Source: Bacteroidota bacterium
GTDB lineage: Bacteria; Bacteroidota; Bacteroidia; B-17B0; Aurantibacillaceae
Length of the DNA stretch: 64,000 nucleotides
Assembly: GCA_030692515.1 (NCBI GenBank)
Contig: JAUXZS010000020.1
Span: 620,001 to 684,000 of the forward strand
Reading direction: 5' to 3'
Shown here: positions 54,098 to 62,602 of the stretch, in pieces
Numbering within the stretch: the stretch's first letter is position 1
How the letters are laid out: each line of letters starts with the position of its first letter
Position numbers and translations under genes: made by a program
Notes under the pieces: model-generated
The model's input: the letters and a program-made list of their open reading frames with translations, nothing else
Databases searched by the model: none
Told to the model about the DNA's origin: nothing

Positions 54098-55396
54098 ATT
54101 AATAATTATCTTTTTTACAAAGCTTGTATTAGCTAACGAAGTAATCGTTATAAAATACAGGCCTTTTTGTAATTGAGAAATATCTAATTTATCATTATTC
54201 AACTTTACATCAAAAGTTTGCCCAAGACAATTTGTTATTAATACCGATTTAATTTGAATGTCAGATTTAATAGTAATAATATCTTTAACCGGATTTGGAT
54301 AAATATTAATTTTTTGATTCAAATCTAACTCGTTAATTGAGTTACTAGTACAATTTAATTTGTTAATATAATCCCATAAAACATTATCAAAACCAGAAGC
54401 GGCCAAATTAAAACCACCTGCTGTATTTCCCTGCCTGATTACTACAAGGTTTTGACTTGGCACAACATAAATTTTTTGATCATTTTTACCTAATGCCGCA
54501 AACATATCTGAAGGAGCATTAGACATTAGAGTTCCTGGAAACACTATTTGTAAGCTTGGCGACATAAAACTTACTTTCCCATTAAGCCACCATAAATAAC
54601 CATAAGAATAATTTAAATTTTGCGATGAATTTACCATTTGTTTAAAATAAACTGAATCTTTCATTATAGTATCTGTATTCCAAATTCCTTTATTTAAATT
54701 TAATAAACCAAAGCGGGCCATGTCTCTGGCTTTGCTATAGTAAACATTTTGATACCAGAGGCCACTCATTCCAATTTTAGACTTTACCCAATTAGTTGTA
54801 ATTGTGTTATAAGGTAAAGCAGCAGCTGCAGAAACAACATCATGAGTTTTAATATATACCCCTGTATGATAAGCCCATCTCGTTCCAGCATCAACTTGAT
54901 ATAATAGACAAGCTTTAGCGGTATCTTCATTATCGCAAGGTAATGGCGGCCCATCATTTAAACCACTCGTCATTTGCAATAAATTTTTTACGGTAATTAA
55001 ATTTTCTTTTTGCAGAGGGGCGCTTGTCCATCCAGTACCAATGTATTGAGATACTTTAGTATTAATATTAATTAAACCTTTTTGTTGAGCAATACCTGTA
55101 ATAAATCCCGCTAAACTTTTACCTGCAGAGGCCCAATACCAAGAAGAATCTGAAGTAAAAGTTCCAAAATATTTTTCTAAAACTATTTTGCCGTTTTTTA
55201 AAATAATAAACGATTTTGTGTTTTTTGCCTGAAGATAATTGTAAAGAGAATCAATTCTTGGCTGGCACCAATTAAGACTTTGAGGGGAAATAGTATCCCA
55301 AGCTGACCCAACTAAAGGAGGAAAATAAAGCGATTGTGATTGTATTAAAAAAGTGTTTAATACAAAACACAAAAATAAAATATAAATTTTTTTCAT
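54095..55396 (-). CDS. Secreted serine hydrolase (class C beta-lactamase fold) with T9SS type A tag
   Basis: 433 residues. A signal peptide (YILFLCFVLNTFLIQSQ) is followed by a beta-lactamase/PBP-like domain (about 45-350). The nucleophile motif is SxxK in WASAGKSLAGF; the second motif is probably YHT (RWAYHTGVYI) in place of YxN. Residues about 360-433 are a T9SS sorting tag (INIYPNPVKDIITIKSD, GLYFITI...KKIIIN). It should be a surface or secreted esterase, peptidase or amidase; resistance to beta-lactams is not implied. Transcribed alone. Confidence 0.9.
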   Translation of the reverse strand: MKKIYILFLCFVLNTFLIQSQSLYFPPLVGSAWDTISPQSLNWCQPRIDSLYNYLQAKNTKSFIILKNGKIVLEKYFGTFTSDSSWYWASAGKSLAGFITGIAQQKGLININTKVSQYIGTGWTSAPLQKENLITVKNLLQMTSGLNDGPPLPCDNEDTAKACLLYQVDAGTRWAYHTGVYIKTHDVVSAAAALPYNTITTNWVKSKIGMSGLWYQNVYYSKARDMARFGLLNLNKGIWNTDTIMKDSVYFKQMVNSSQNLNYSYGYLWWLNGKVSFMSPSLQIVFPGTLMSNAPSDMFAALGKNDQKIYVVPSQNLVVIRQGNTAGGFNLAASGFDNVLWDYINKLNCTSNSINELDLNQKINIYPNPVKDIITIKSDIQIKSVLITNCLGQTFDVKLNNDKLDISQLQKGLYFITITSLANTSFVKKIIIN

Positions 55397-55496
55397 AACG
55401 ATTGGACTATTTAAATTTACAAAAGTTTAATCATAGAAATGATAAATAACTGTTATATTTAAAATTAAAATTACCTACTAATTTTTAAATAAAAAT

Positions 55497-55949
55497 ATGG
55501 ATAGTTTGTTTAAACCTGAAATTGCGCAAAAATATATTAGCAGAATTAATAGCTTAAACAATCAATCTCCAGCTCAATGGGGGAAAATGAATGTGGGGCA
55601 AATGCTAACGCATTGTCAAAAACCAATATTAATAGCCACAGGTGATCTTATTCCAACAGTGAATCCGCTGCTAAAGTTTTTATTTGGTAAAAGCGCTAAA
55701 AAACAAGCAGTAGGAGATAAAGAATTTAAAAAAAATTTACCAACTTTTAAAGAAGCCATAATAGTTGACCAAAGAGTTTTTGACTCGGAAAAAAATAAAT
55801 TAATAAGCCTTATTGAAACATACCAGCAAAAAGGCGAAGCAGGTTTAACTAAAAATTCGCATCCATTTTTTGGAGAGATGAGTGTGAGCGACTGGAATGC
55901 TTTACAGGTGAAACATCTAGACCATCACTTAAAACAATTTGGCGCTTAA
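55497..55949 (+). CDS. DUF1569 family protein (DinB-like)
   Basis: 150 residues. The pattern QWGKMNVGQMLTHCQKPI, NSHPFFGEMSVSDWNALQ and VKHLDHHLKQFG matches DUF1569, a four-helix DinB/YfiT-like fold whose conserved histidines (THC, HLDHHL) bind a divalent metal. Members are thought to be metal-dependent hydrolases or thiol-transferases; the substrate is unknown. It precedes the enoyl-CoA hydratase gene by 38 bases. Confidence 0.88.
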   Translation: MDSLFKPEIAQKYISRINSLNNQSPAQWGKMNVGQMLTHCQKPILIATGDLIPTVNPLLKFLFGKSAKKQAVGDKEFKKNLPTFKEAIIVDQRVFDSEKNKLISLIETYQQKGEAGLTKNSHPFFGEMSVSDWNALQVKHLDHHLKQFGA

Positions 55950-55987
55950 TTTTATTTTACAAACTAAATTTTTAATTATAAAAAACT

Positions 55988-56764
55988 ATGTCATTTATTT
56001 TAACGGAACAAAAAAACAACGTTTTAATTATCACATTAAATCGTGCAGATAAATTTAACAGCTTTAATCGCGAAATGGCTTTGCAACTTATTTCAGAATT
56101 AGAAAAAGCCGAAAGAGATAAAACTGTTAGGGCTATTGTTTTAACTGGAGCAGGCAAAGCCTTTTGTGCGGGACAAGATTTAGGAGAAGCAATTGATCCA
56201 AACGGACCTGGAATTAGAAAAATTGTGAATGAACACTATAACCCAATAATTTTACTCATAAGAAATATTGAAAAGCCAATAATTGCTGCCGTTAATGGTG
56301 TTGCAGCAGGCGCAGGTGCAAATATAGCCTTGGCTTGCGATATTGTTTTAGCAGGAAAATCAGCCAGTTTTATTCAAGCGTTTAGTAAAATTGGTTTAAT
56401 ACCGGATAGCGGTGGAACTTTTACTTTACCACGTTTAGTTGGATTTAACATGGCAAGCGCTTTAATGATAACCGGCGATAAGGCAACATCTGAAGAAGCC
56501 ATGCAGTATGGTATGGTATACAAAGTTTTTGCAGACGATGCATTATTAGCACAGGCAATTGTTAACGCGCAGCACATTGCCGCAATGCCAACCAAAGCTA
56601 TTGGTTTAACAAAACGTTTATTAAACCAAACATACAACAATACTTTAGCGCAACAGCTGGAAGCTGAAAGAGACACACAAATTGAAGCCGCAAATGGTTA
56701 TGATTATAACGAAGGCGTAAAAGCTTTTTTAGAAAAACGTAAACCAGATTTTAAAGGGGAGTAA
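55988..56764 (+). CDS. Enoyl-CoA hydratase/isomerase family protein (PaaG-like)
   Basis: 258 residues. Crotonase fold with oxyanion-hole motifs GAGKAFCAGQDLGE and GVAAGAGANIALACD, then LIPDSGGTFTLPRLVG with Asp in the position typical of PaaG-type isomerases (2-(1,2-epoxy-1,2-dihydrophenyl)acetyl-CoA isomerase) and no second catalytic Glu of classical hydratases. Phenylacetate-degradation or another acyl-CoA pathway is possible; no other paa gene is in the window. The C-terminal EGVKAFLEKRKPDFKGE is the standard family end. Confidence 0.92.
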   Translation: MSFILTEQKNNVLIITLNRADKFNSFNREMALQLISELEKAERDKTVRAIVLTGAGKAFCAGQDLGEAIDPNGPGIRKIVNEHYNPIILLIRNIEKPIIAAVNGVAAGAGANIALACDIVLAGKSASFIQAFSKIGLIPDSGGTFTLPRLVGFNMASALMITGDKATSEEAMQYGMVYKVFADDALLAQAIVNAQHIAAMPTKAIGLTKRLLNQTYNNTLAQQLEAERDTQIEAANGYDYNEGVKAFLEKRKPDFKGE

Positions 56765-56768
56765 CTTT

Positions 56769-57281
56769 CTACTTAAACCAACTACTGTACATTAAATAAT
56801 TATTGGCTATTCTGTCAATTTCGCCATGAATTAATTCTTGCGAAATATCTTTTACTTTTTTAGCAGGCACACCAGCAAATATACAACCGCTTGGCACAAC
56901 CGTTCCTTCTGTTACAACTGCTCCGGCAGCAATAATGGTATTGCTTCCAATTTCACAATTATCCATTACAATGGCACCCATACCAATTAATACATTATCA
57001 TGCACGGTGCAACCATGCACAATAGCATTGTGCCCGATAGAAACATTATTACCTAAATTAACTTTTGTTTTTTGGTAAGTGCAATGTAACACTGCGCCAT
57101 CTTGAATATTAACTTTATTGCCAATGCGTATACTATTTACGTCGCCACGAATTACAGCATTAAACCAAACACTACAATCGTTTCCCATAACAACATCACC
57201 AACAATGGTTGCATTGGGAGCTACAAAACAATTTTCTCCTAATTTTGGGGAGATGCCTTTAACTGGTAATATAAGTGCCAT
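56769..57281 (-). CDS. Gamma-class carbonic anhydrase family protein
   Basis: 170 residues forming a left-handed beta helix of hexapeptide repeats (VGDVVMGNDCSVWFNAVIRG, then IGMGAIVMDNCEIGS). Three histidines in SIGHNAIVHGCTVHDN are the metal ligands of gamma carbonic anhydrases. Members of this YrdA-like subgroup often show weak or untested activity. It converges on the enoyl-CoA hydratase gene with 4 bases between stops. Confidence 0.92.
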   Translation of the reverse strand: MALILPVKGISPKLGENCFVAPNATIVGDVVMGNDCSVWFNAVIRGDVNSIRIGNKVNIQDGAVLHCTYQKTKVNLGNNVSIGHNAIVHGCTVHDNVLIGMGAIVMDNCEIGSNTIIAAGAVVTEGTVVPSGCIFAGVPAKKVKDISQELIHGEIDRIANNYLMYSSWFK

Positions 57282-57352
57282 AATTGTTTAATTTTATTTC
57301 TTTTTTAAAAATTCTGCTCCAACTTTTTCTTGATAAAATTTAGCAAAAATTC

Positions 57353-57658
57353 TTACATCCCTGGCAACATTCCGCCAGCAGCTTTTTTCATTTCTTCTTC
57401 GTTTAATTTATCTGCTGCTTGTATGGCTTTATTTAAAGTTACAGTTAGTTGTTCTTCCAACTCTTCTTTATCCCCATGTTGCAAGCCAGACGCAATCACT
57501 AAACTTTTAACTTTTTTATTGCCAGTAATTTCAATTATTATATCACCTCCTGCACCATCAATTTTTAAAATTGTATCGTCTAACTTTAATTTTATTTCGT
57601 CCGCCTTCTTCTTCATCTCCTGAAGTTTGCCCATCATATCTCCAAATTTTCCAAGCAT
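57353..57658 (-). CDS. YbaB/EbfC family nucleoid-associated protein
   Basis: 101 residues. The family shape is clear: MMGKLQEMKKKADEIKLKLD helix, DGAGGDIIIEITGNKKVKSL strands, then a helix and the glycine-methionine-rich end AAGGMLPGM. YbaB proteins bind DNA as dimers. It starts 4 bases after nadE and is co-transcribed. The 71-base gap downstream to the carbonic anhydrase gene holds nothing of note. Confidence 0.93.
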   Translation of the reverse strand: MLGKFGDMMGKLQEMKKKADEIKLKLDDTILKIDGAGGDIIIEITGNKKVKSLVIASGLQHGDKEELEEQLTVTLNKAIQAADKLNEEEMKKAAGGMLPGM

Positions 57659-57662
57659 AGTT

Positions 57663-58442
57663 TTAGTTTTTTAAATTGTTAGGTATTAAACAAACCGGTA
57701 TAGGGTCTACTTTGTGTTTGTTTGCATTATGTCGTTTAGTATAAATATCTAAAACTTCTTTTTCGCGCATGGTTAATTCGCGCATTTCTTTTTTAGCAAG
57801 ATATTCCATTGCCCATTCTAATTCTGGATAGGTAGCACCAATTTGATCTTCATCGGTTCTTCCATCCGCAAATAAGCCATCTGTTGGTTTTGCATTTAGT
57901 ATATTATTTACTACACCCATTTCTCTTGCTAATTCAAACACTTCTGTTTTATATAAATCTGCAATCGGACTAACATCCACTCCCCCATCGCCATATTTTG
58001 TAAAAAAACCAATTCCAAAATCTTCAACTTTATTTCCTGTTCCAGCAACTAAAAGTTTATGATGCCCAGCAAAAGCATAAAGAGTAGTCATTCTCAATCT
58101 TGCTCTTGTATTTGCCATGGTTAAAAAATCCTGAATATTTGTTGGCAGCGTTTTTTCAAAACTTTCTAGAGAAAGTGTTAAATCCACAGTTTCTACCCGC
58201 ACATTTTTATAATTGTTTTTTAACCAATTACAATGTTCGCAACTTAGGTCGAATTCCTTTTTAAATTGACGAATGGGTAAATTTAAAGCAATAACTTTTT
58301 TGCCAGTTAAGGCGCAAAGTGTAGATGTAACAGCGCTATCAATTCCCCCAGAAACACCAATTACAAAACCCTCTGTTTTTGATTTATCGGAGTACTCTTT
58401 TAACCAATTAACAATATGTTCAATTACAAGTTTAGATTTCAT
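57663..58442 (-). CDS. nadE: Ammonia-dependent NAD(+) synthetase
   Basis: 259 residues, the short form without glutaminase domain. The ATP pyrophosphatase P-loop GVSGGIDSAV, then AGTGNKVEDFGIGFFTKYGDGGVDVSPI and the loop GLFADGRTDEDQIG, are typical. It amidates nicotinate adenine dinucleotide to NAD with ammonia. Upstream partner of ybaB (4-base gap). Confidence 0.96.
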   Translation of the reverse strand: MKSKLVIEHIVNWLKEYSDKSKTEGFVIGVSGGIDSAVTSTLCALTGKKVIALNLPIRQFKKEFDLSCEHCNWLKNNYKNVRVETVDLTLSLESFEKTLPTNIQDFLTMANTRARLRMTTLYAFAGHHKLLVAGTGNKVEDFGIGFFTKYGDGGVDVSPIADLYKTEVFELAREMGVVNNILNAKPTDGLFADGRTDEDQIGATYPELEWAMEYLAKKEMRELTMREKEVLDIYTKRHNANKHKVDPIPVCLIPNNLKN

Positions 58443-58506
58443 TTTGATTAACCAAAATATGTTGGTAAAGTTAAGCTTTTGACTAAATTATTTATCTAAA
58501 GATAAT

Positions 58507-58514
58507 TAAATTTG
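58507..58514 (+). promoter_or_regulatory. -7 promoter element of the SprT-like gene
   Basis: TAAATTTG matches TAnnTTTG and lies only 4 bases before the GTG start. The expected transcription start would then fall at or very near the start codon, suggesting a leaderless message. A TTTG at 58478-58481 is somewhat far (25-base gap). Confidence 0.45.
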
Positions 58515-58518
58515 TTGA

Positions 58519-59166
58519 GTGGATATAAGAGCAGTTCAATATCAAAGAAATTCGGAAATATTAAAAAAATATTTACCTGAAGAAACCGTTGAACTAATTT
58601 CTGAATGGATAATAGACTACGACTTTAAATTAAAAATCACTAAAGAAAGAAAAACGCGCTTAGGAGATTACACCTCTCCGCGTGATGGATTAAATCATAC
58701 CATTACCATAAACTACAATCTTAATAAATACGCTTTTTTAATTACTTTGGTGCATGAGATAGCACATTTGGTTACGTTTAACGAACACAAAAACAGAGTA
58801 AATCCTCATGGTTTAGAGTGGAAACAAAATTTTCAAAAAATGATGCAACCCTTTTTAACTCCAGATATTTTTCCTTTAGAAATTTTTGCAGCTTTACGAA
58901 AGTATCTCCAAAACCCAGCTGCTTCTAGCTGCAGCGACATTCAATTATTAAGAACACTTAAACTTCATGATGCAGATAGCGACACCATTTTTTTAGAGCA
59001 TTTACCACTTAATACCTTGTTTTTATACAACGGCTCTCGCATCTTTAAAAAAGGCGAAAGAATTAGAAAAAGATTTAAGTGTGTGGAAATAAAAAGTAAC
59101 GTAGTTTACTTATTTAATCCTTTAACTGAAGTCGAAATTTTTGACTCTAACGCTCAATTAGTTTAG
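58519..59166 (+). CDS. SprT-like domain protein (predicted zinc metalloprotease)
   Basis: 215 residues. The zinc motif HEIAH occurs in FLITLVHEIAHLVTFNEH with a downstream HGLEWKQNF as third-ligand region, as in SprT/Spartan-like proteins. Family roles include degrading DNA-protein crosslinks in eukaryotes; bacterial roles are unclear. The start is GTG because an in-frame TGA stands directly in front of it and no early ATG exists. The C-terminal part (RIRKRFKCVEIKSNVVYLFN) is a small beta domain. Its end overlaps the convergent LacI gene by 20 bases. Confidence 0.88.
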   Translation: MDIRAVQYQRNSEILKKYLPEETVELISEWIIDYDFKLKITKERKTRLGDYTSPRDGLNHTITINYNLNKYAFLITLVHEIAHLVTFNEHKNRVNPHGLEWKQNFQKMMQPFLTPDIFPLEIFAALRKYLQNPAASSCSDIQLLRTLKLHDADSDTIFLEHLPLNTLFLYNGSRIFKKGERIRKRFKCVEIKSNVVYLFNPLTEVEIFDSNAQLV

Positions 59167-60157
59167 TTGAAAGTACAATATTAGATTTATTAGTTTGTTT
59201 GCCATCCATAATATCTAAAATTAAAAAAGAAGCGTTTTTACCAATTTCCTCAACCGGTTGTGATACTGAAATGACCGGCTTATCAATAATATTAAATAAT
59301 TCTACGTCATCAAAACAAGCAATTTTTATTTTAATGAACTTGTCAGCAAATTGTTTTTTCTTAATGATTTTTAGAAGTGTAGTTGCTATATTATTATTCA
59401 AAGCAAAAACAGCATCCAAATCAGGTTGCGTTTTCAAAAGCTCTACCAAAGCATTTTCAACATCACGTTCAACATTTTCAAAATTAATTGGCTTAAGTAA
59501 AGATGGGTCAAATTTTAATTTATTTTTAGATAAAGCATCTTTATATCCATTTACACGATCTTCTATTGTACTGATGTAAGAAGGCGTAATAGAAAAACAA
59601 GCAATTTTTGTACAGCCCTTATTAATTAAATGATTGGTTATTTCGAATGCGCCCCCGTAATTATCTATTACAACATAATTGGTATTAAATAAAGGCAAAA
59701 CACGATCGATAAATACAATTGGCAGAGATGTGTAACGCGGTTGATCGTAAAAAGAAGAATCCTTAAAAGTGGAAGCAATAATCAAACCATCAACACCTTG
59801 CTGATTAATCATCATTTCAACTAAACGTTTTTCTTTTTCTTCATTCTCATCGGTACTACACACCATTAAATTGTAGTTTTTTTCAAACAAAACGCCTTCA
59901 ATGTTTTTTGCTATTTTAGAATAAAATGGATTGGCAATATCGGCAACTATTAATCCAATAAAATTACTTTTACCAGTGCGCAATGCCTTTGCAAATTTAT
60001 TTGGAGTATAGTCTAGTTTTGCTACCGCTTCTAAAACTTCGGCTTGCGTTTTTTTACTAATACCATACTGATTACCTTTTCCATTTAAAACCATCGAAAT
60101 AAGAGTTTTTGAAAACCCTAATTGCTTCGATAAATCTTCTAACTGCAATCTTTTCAT
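59147..60157 (-). CDS. LacI-type transcriptional regulator
   Basis: 336 residues. The helix-turn-helix RLQLEDLSKQLGFSKTLISMVLNGK and hinge (ALRTGKSNFIGLIVADIANPFYS) are followed by a periplasmic-binding-like sensor domain (about 60-335). It would bind a palindromic operator and respond to a sugar-like or other small ligand. No sugar-utilisation genes are next to it; the divergent neighbour is an aminotransferase, 241 bases away, which could be a target. A -7 box (TAGATTTG) lies about 58 bases upstream. Confidence 0.94.
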   Translation of the reverse strand: MKRLQLEDLSKQLGFSKTLISMVLNGKGNQYGISKKTQAEVLEAVAKLDYTPNKFAKALRTGKSNFIGLIVADIANPFYSKIAKNIEGVLFEKNYNLMVCSTDENEEKEKRLVEMMINQQGVDGLIIASTFKDSSFYDQPRYTSLPIVFIDRVLPLFNTNYVVIDNYGGAFEITNHLINKGCTKIACFSITPSYISTIEDRVNGYKDALSKNKLKFDPSLLKPINFENVERDVENALVELLKTQPDLDAVFALNNNIATTLLKIIKKKQFADKFIKIKIACFDDVELFNIIDKPVISVSQPVEEIGKNASFLILDIMDGKQTNKSNIVLSTKLIER

Positions 60158-60214
60158 AAGCCGAGATTTTTAAATAAAATGGTTGAAAAATAATTTACTG
60201 TTCCTTTTGATATA

Positions 60215-60222
60215 CAAATCTA
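60215..60222 (-). promoter_or_regulatory. -7 promoter element of the LacI-type gene
   Basis: Reads TAGATTTG on the minus strand, a full TAnnTTTG match. The expected -33 position has no exact TTTG. Confidence 0.5.
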
Positions 60223-60328
60223 AACATAATTTAGTAAATTTAAAAGGATTTAGACGGGGCTTGACGAGAAATAGACGATTATTGATAATTTAAAGCTAAG
60301 GATTAATAATTAACATATCAAGATTTAA

Positions 60329-60360
60329 TTTGAAAACTTATAAAAATAAAATTAGGTTTG
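60329..60360 (+). promoter_or_regulatory. Consensus Bacteroidota promoter of the aminotransferase gene
   Basis: TTTG, 20 bases, TAGGTTTG: both boxes and the spacing match the housekeeping promoter of this phylum. The predicted start leaves a leader of about 30 bases before the ATG. Confidence 0.75.
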
Positions 60361-60398
60361 TAGCCAGTATTAAAAAACAAGCGTAAAAACATAGTAAA

Positions 60399-61655
60399 AT
60401 GAAGGTTTCTAAGTTAGCAGAGAACATAATTGGTTCTGAAATAATAAAATTAGCCGCAGAGGTTAACGAAAAAATAAAACAAGGCGAAAAGATATACAAT
60501 TTCACGATTGGTGATTTTAACCCAAATGAATTTCCCATTCCTGAAGAATTAAAACAGTTTATAATTGCCGAATACATTGCAAACCAAACAAACTACCCTG
60601 CAGCGGATGGTATGCTTGAGTTACGCACTGCTGTTAGTAGCTTGCTAAAACAACGTGGCGCCATAGATTATAAACCCGATGAAATTTTAATAGCAGGCGG
60701 GGCCAGACCTGTAATTTATAGTATTTTTAAAGCTTTGGTTGACCCAGGAGACACTGTCATTTTTGCCGTTCCTTCTTGGAATAACAATCATTACACCTAC
60801 TTAAATGGTGCAATTCCTGTTATTATTGAAGCATCGCCAGAACAAAACTTCATGCCTCAGGCAAAAGACATTAAACCTTACATTTCAAAAGCAACTCTTG
60901 TTGCCTTATGTTCGCCTCAAAATCCAACGGGTACCGTATTTACAAAAGAAGGCTTAGAGCAAATATGCGATATGATTCTTGAAGAAAATAAAAAACGCGA
61001 CCCTTCGCAAAAGCCTGTGTACTTAATGTATGACCAAATTTATTGGGCCCTAACTTTTGGCGATGTTAAACATTACAATCCGGTAAGCTTAAGACCCGAA
61101 ATGAAAAACTATACTGTTTTTGTAGATGGAATTTCTAAATCTCTTGCAGCAACCGGCGTGCGTGTTGGATGGAGTATGGGACCAAAATTTATTATTGATA
61201 AAATGCGTGCTATTTTAACGCATGTTGGTGCATGGGCGCCAAAAGCAGAACAATTAGCTACTGCAAAATATTTAACTGACTTAAATAAATACGATTCTTT
61301 TATCGAAGTTCAAAAAGAAAAAATTAATGCACGCTTAACTGGTTTTTACAATGGCTTTCAATCTCTTAAAGCCGCTGGTTACAAAGTGGATGCTATTACA
61401 CCGCAAGCTGCAATTTATTTAACCGTTCAATTTAATTTGCACGGACAAAAAACAGCCGACGGCAATGTGTTGGCTACAACAAAAGATATTACAAAATATT
61501 TATTGGATGAAGCTAAATTAGCTATTGTACCTTTTTCTGCATTTGGCGCCTCGGTAGATTCTAGTTGGTATCGCCTATCGGTTGGCACATGTAAATTAGA
61601 AGATGTTGATGGCGTAATTGCAAATTTAAAAACTGCGCTGAGTAAGCTATCATAA
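60399..61655 (+). CDS. Class I/II PLP-dependent aminotransferase
   Basis: 418 residues. Fold type I enzyme with the substrate/PLP motifs NYPAADGMLELRTAV, CSPQNPTGTVF, YLMYDQIYWAL and the Schiff-base lysine in VDGISKSLAATGVRVGW; Arg in the C-terminal WYRLSVGTC binds the substrate carboxylate. Related to aspartate or aromatic aminotransferases of the subgroup I-gamma type; the true amino donor cannot be told. Single gene with its own strong promoter, divergent from a LacI-type regulator. Confidence 0.92.
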   Translation: MKVSKLAENIIGSEIIKLAAEVNEKIKQGEKIYNFTIGDFNPNEFPIPEELKQFIIAEYIANQTNYPAADGMLELRTAVSSLLKQRGAIDYKPDEILIAGGARPVIYSIFKALVDPGDTVIFAVPSWNNNHYTYLNGAIPVIIEASPEQNFMPQAKDIKPYISKATLVALCSPQNPTGTVFTKEGLEQICDMILEENKKRDPSQKPVYLMYDQIYWALTFGDVKHYNPVSLRPEMKNYTVFVDGISKSLAATGVRVGWSMGPKFIIDKMRAILTHVGAWAPKAEQLATAKYLTDLNKYDSFIEVQKEKINARLTGFYNGFQSLKAAGYKVDAITPQAAIYLTVQFNLHGQKTADGNVLATTKDITKYLLDEAKLAIVPFSAFGASVDSSWYRLSVGTCKLEDVDGVIANLKTALSKLS

Positions 61656-61657
61656 TT

Positions 61658-62515
61658 TTAATTTTGGAATAAATCACTTTCGAAATTTTTTATTTTTTCC
61701 TTAATTATTTCGCTTTCAAGATAAGAATCTTGTCCCCTATGAACAGATTTAATGGGTCTATCAAATAAATTAATTTCTTTACTTATTTGTGATGAAAAAT
61801 AATTTTTTTCAAAAACATCTTTATAAGTTATTTTTTGATCAGATAAATAATTCTTTGCGATAAATGCATTAAATAATCCCTCCCATTCTGAATAGTATAA
61901 CCAAAATAAAGGAACAGCCTTATCTGTTCTTTTATCCCGAACCAACGGCGCAATTGCAATAATAAATTTTTCTAACTGTCCCGAGTAACTATTAATTATC
62001 CAATCCTCTTTTATTAAAAAATTTACAATGTCTTTAGCAATAAGATATCTTTTTTCAACAACTAAATTTTTTGTTTCATTACCATTGGAATCAAAGCTTA
62101 CAAACTCCGATGAATCTTTATAAGAAAGTGTAAGTGATAATTGTTTAGAACTCATCACCGTTTTTTCGGCCTCTGAAAAATTATCACTGTAAAATGCGTT
62201 CAGCTTTTTGTCGAATAGACCAAATTTTATTATTTCTATTAAACTTATCTGCTCACATTTTTTATCCGTTGAAAGCAATAATTTATTTTGTTTATTTTCC
62301 AAGTCTACTGTGCGCCATATAGTGCTCCCTTTTAAAATATAATTTGATTTAAACGGTTTGCTTTTAAATCCGGAGTAAAAAAAAGAATCCAGAAAACAGT
62401 CTTTAACATTGTATTCTGAATAATTACCAGGACTCCCGACACCGCCTTTCATTTGCGAAAAAGCGACCACACAAACAAAACAAAGCAAAAAAATATAGAA
62501 ATATTTAATTTTCAC
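61658..62515 (-). CDS. Hypothetical secreted protein, about 285 aa
   Basis: No ATG is available at the N-terminus. A GTG start gives VKIKYFYIFLLCFVCVVAFS, a good signal peptide; a TTG seven codons earlier is less likely. The mature part has no recognised domain: GGVGSPGNYSEYNVKDCFLD, a central LTLSYKDSSEFVSFDSNG strand pair and a helical VPLFWLYYSEWEGLFNAFIA stretch. It converges on the aminotransferase with 2 bases between stops and diverges from pheT. Function unknown. Confidence 0.75.
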   Translation of the reverse strand: MKIKYFYIFLLCFVCVVAFSQMKGGVGSPGNYSEYNVKDCFLDSFFYSGFKSKPFKSNYILKGSTIWRTVDLENKQNKLLLSTDKKCEQISLIEIIKFGLFDKKLNAFYSDNFSEAEKTVMSSKQLSLTLSYKDSSEFVSFDSNGNETKNLVVEKRYLIAKDIVNFLIKEDWIINSYSGQLEKFIIAIAPLVRDKRTDKAVPLFWLYYSEWEGLFNAFIAKNYLSDQKITYKDVFEKNYFSSQISKEINLFDRPIKSVHRGQDSYLESEIIKEKIKNFESDLFQN

Positions 62516-62602
62516 AAGTATAAATATATAACACAACTCTTCATAAAAGTCACAGTTTTTTAAGCGAAATTTTACCTATCTTTAGTCTCTTATTTTTATT
62601 AA

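Noticed and set aside
54095-55396. Serine hydrolase as an antibiotic-resistance beta-lactamase
   Set aside because: It has SxxK but an altered second motif and a T9SS tag; the group contains many esterases and peptidases, so resistance cannot be inferred.
57330-57623. 97-codon open frame opposite ybaB
   Set aside because: It is antisense to a clearly conserved gene and is rich in Ser, Ile and Phe, as expected from a reversed frame.
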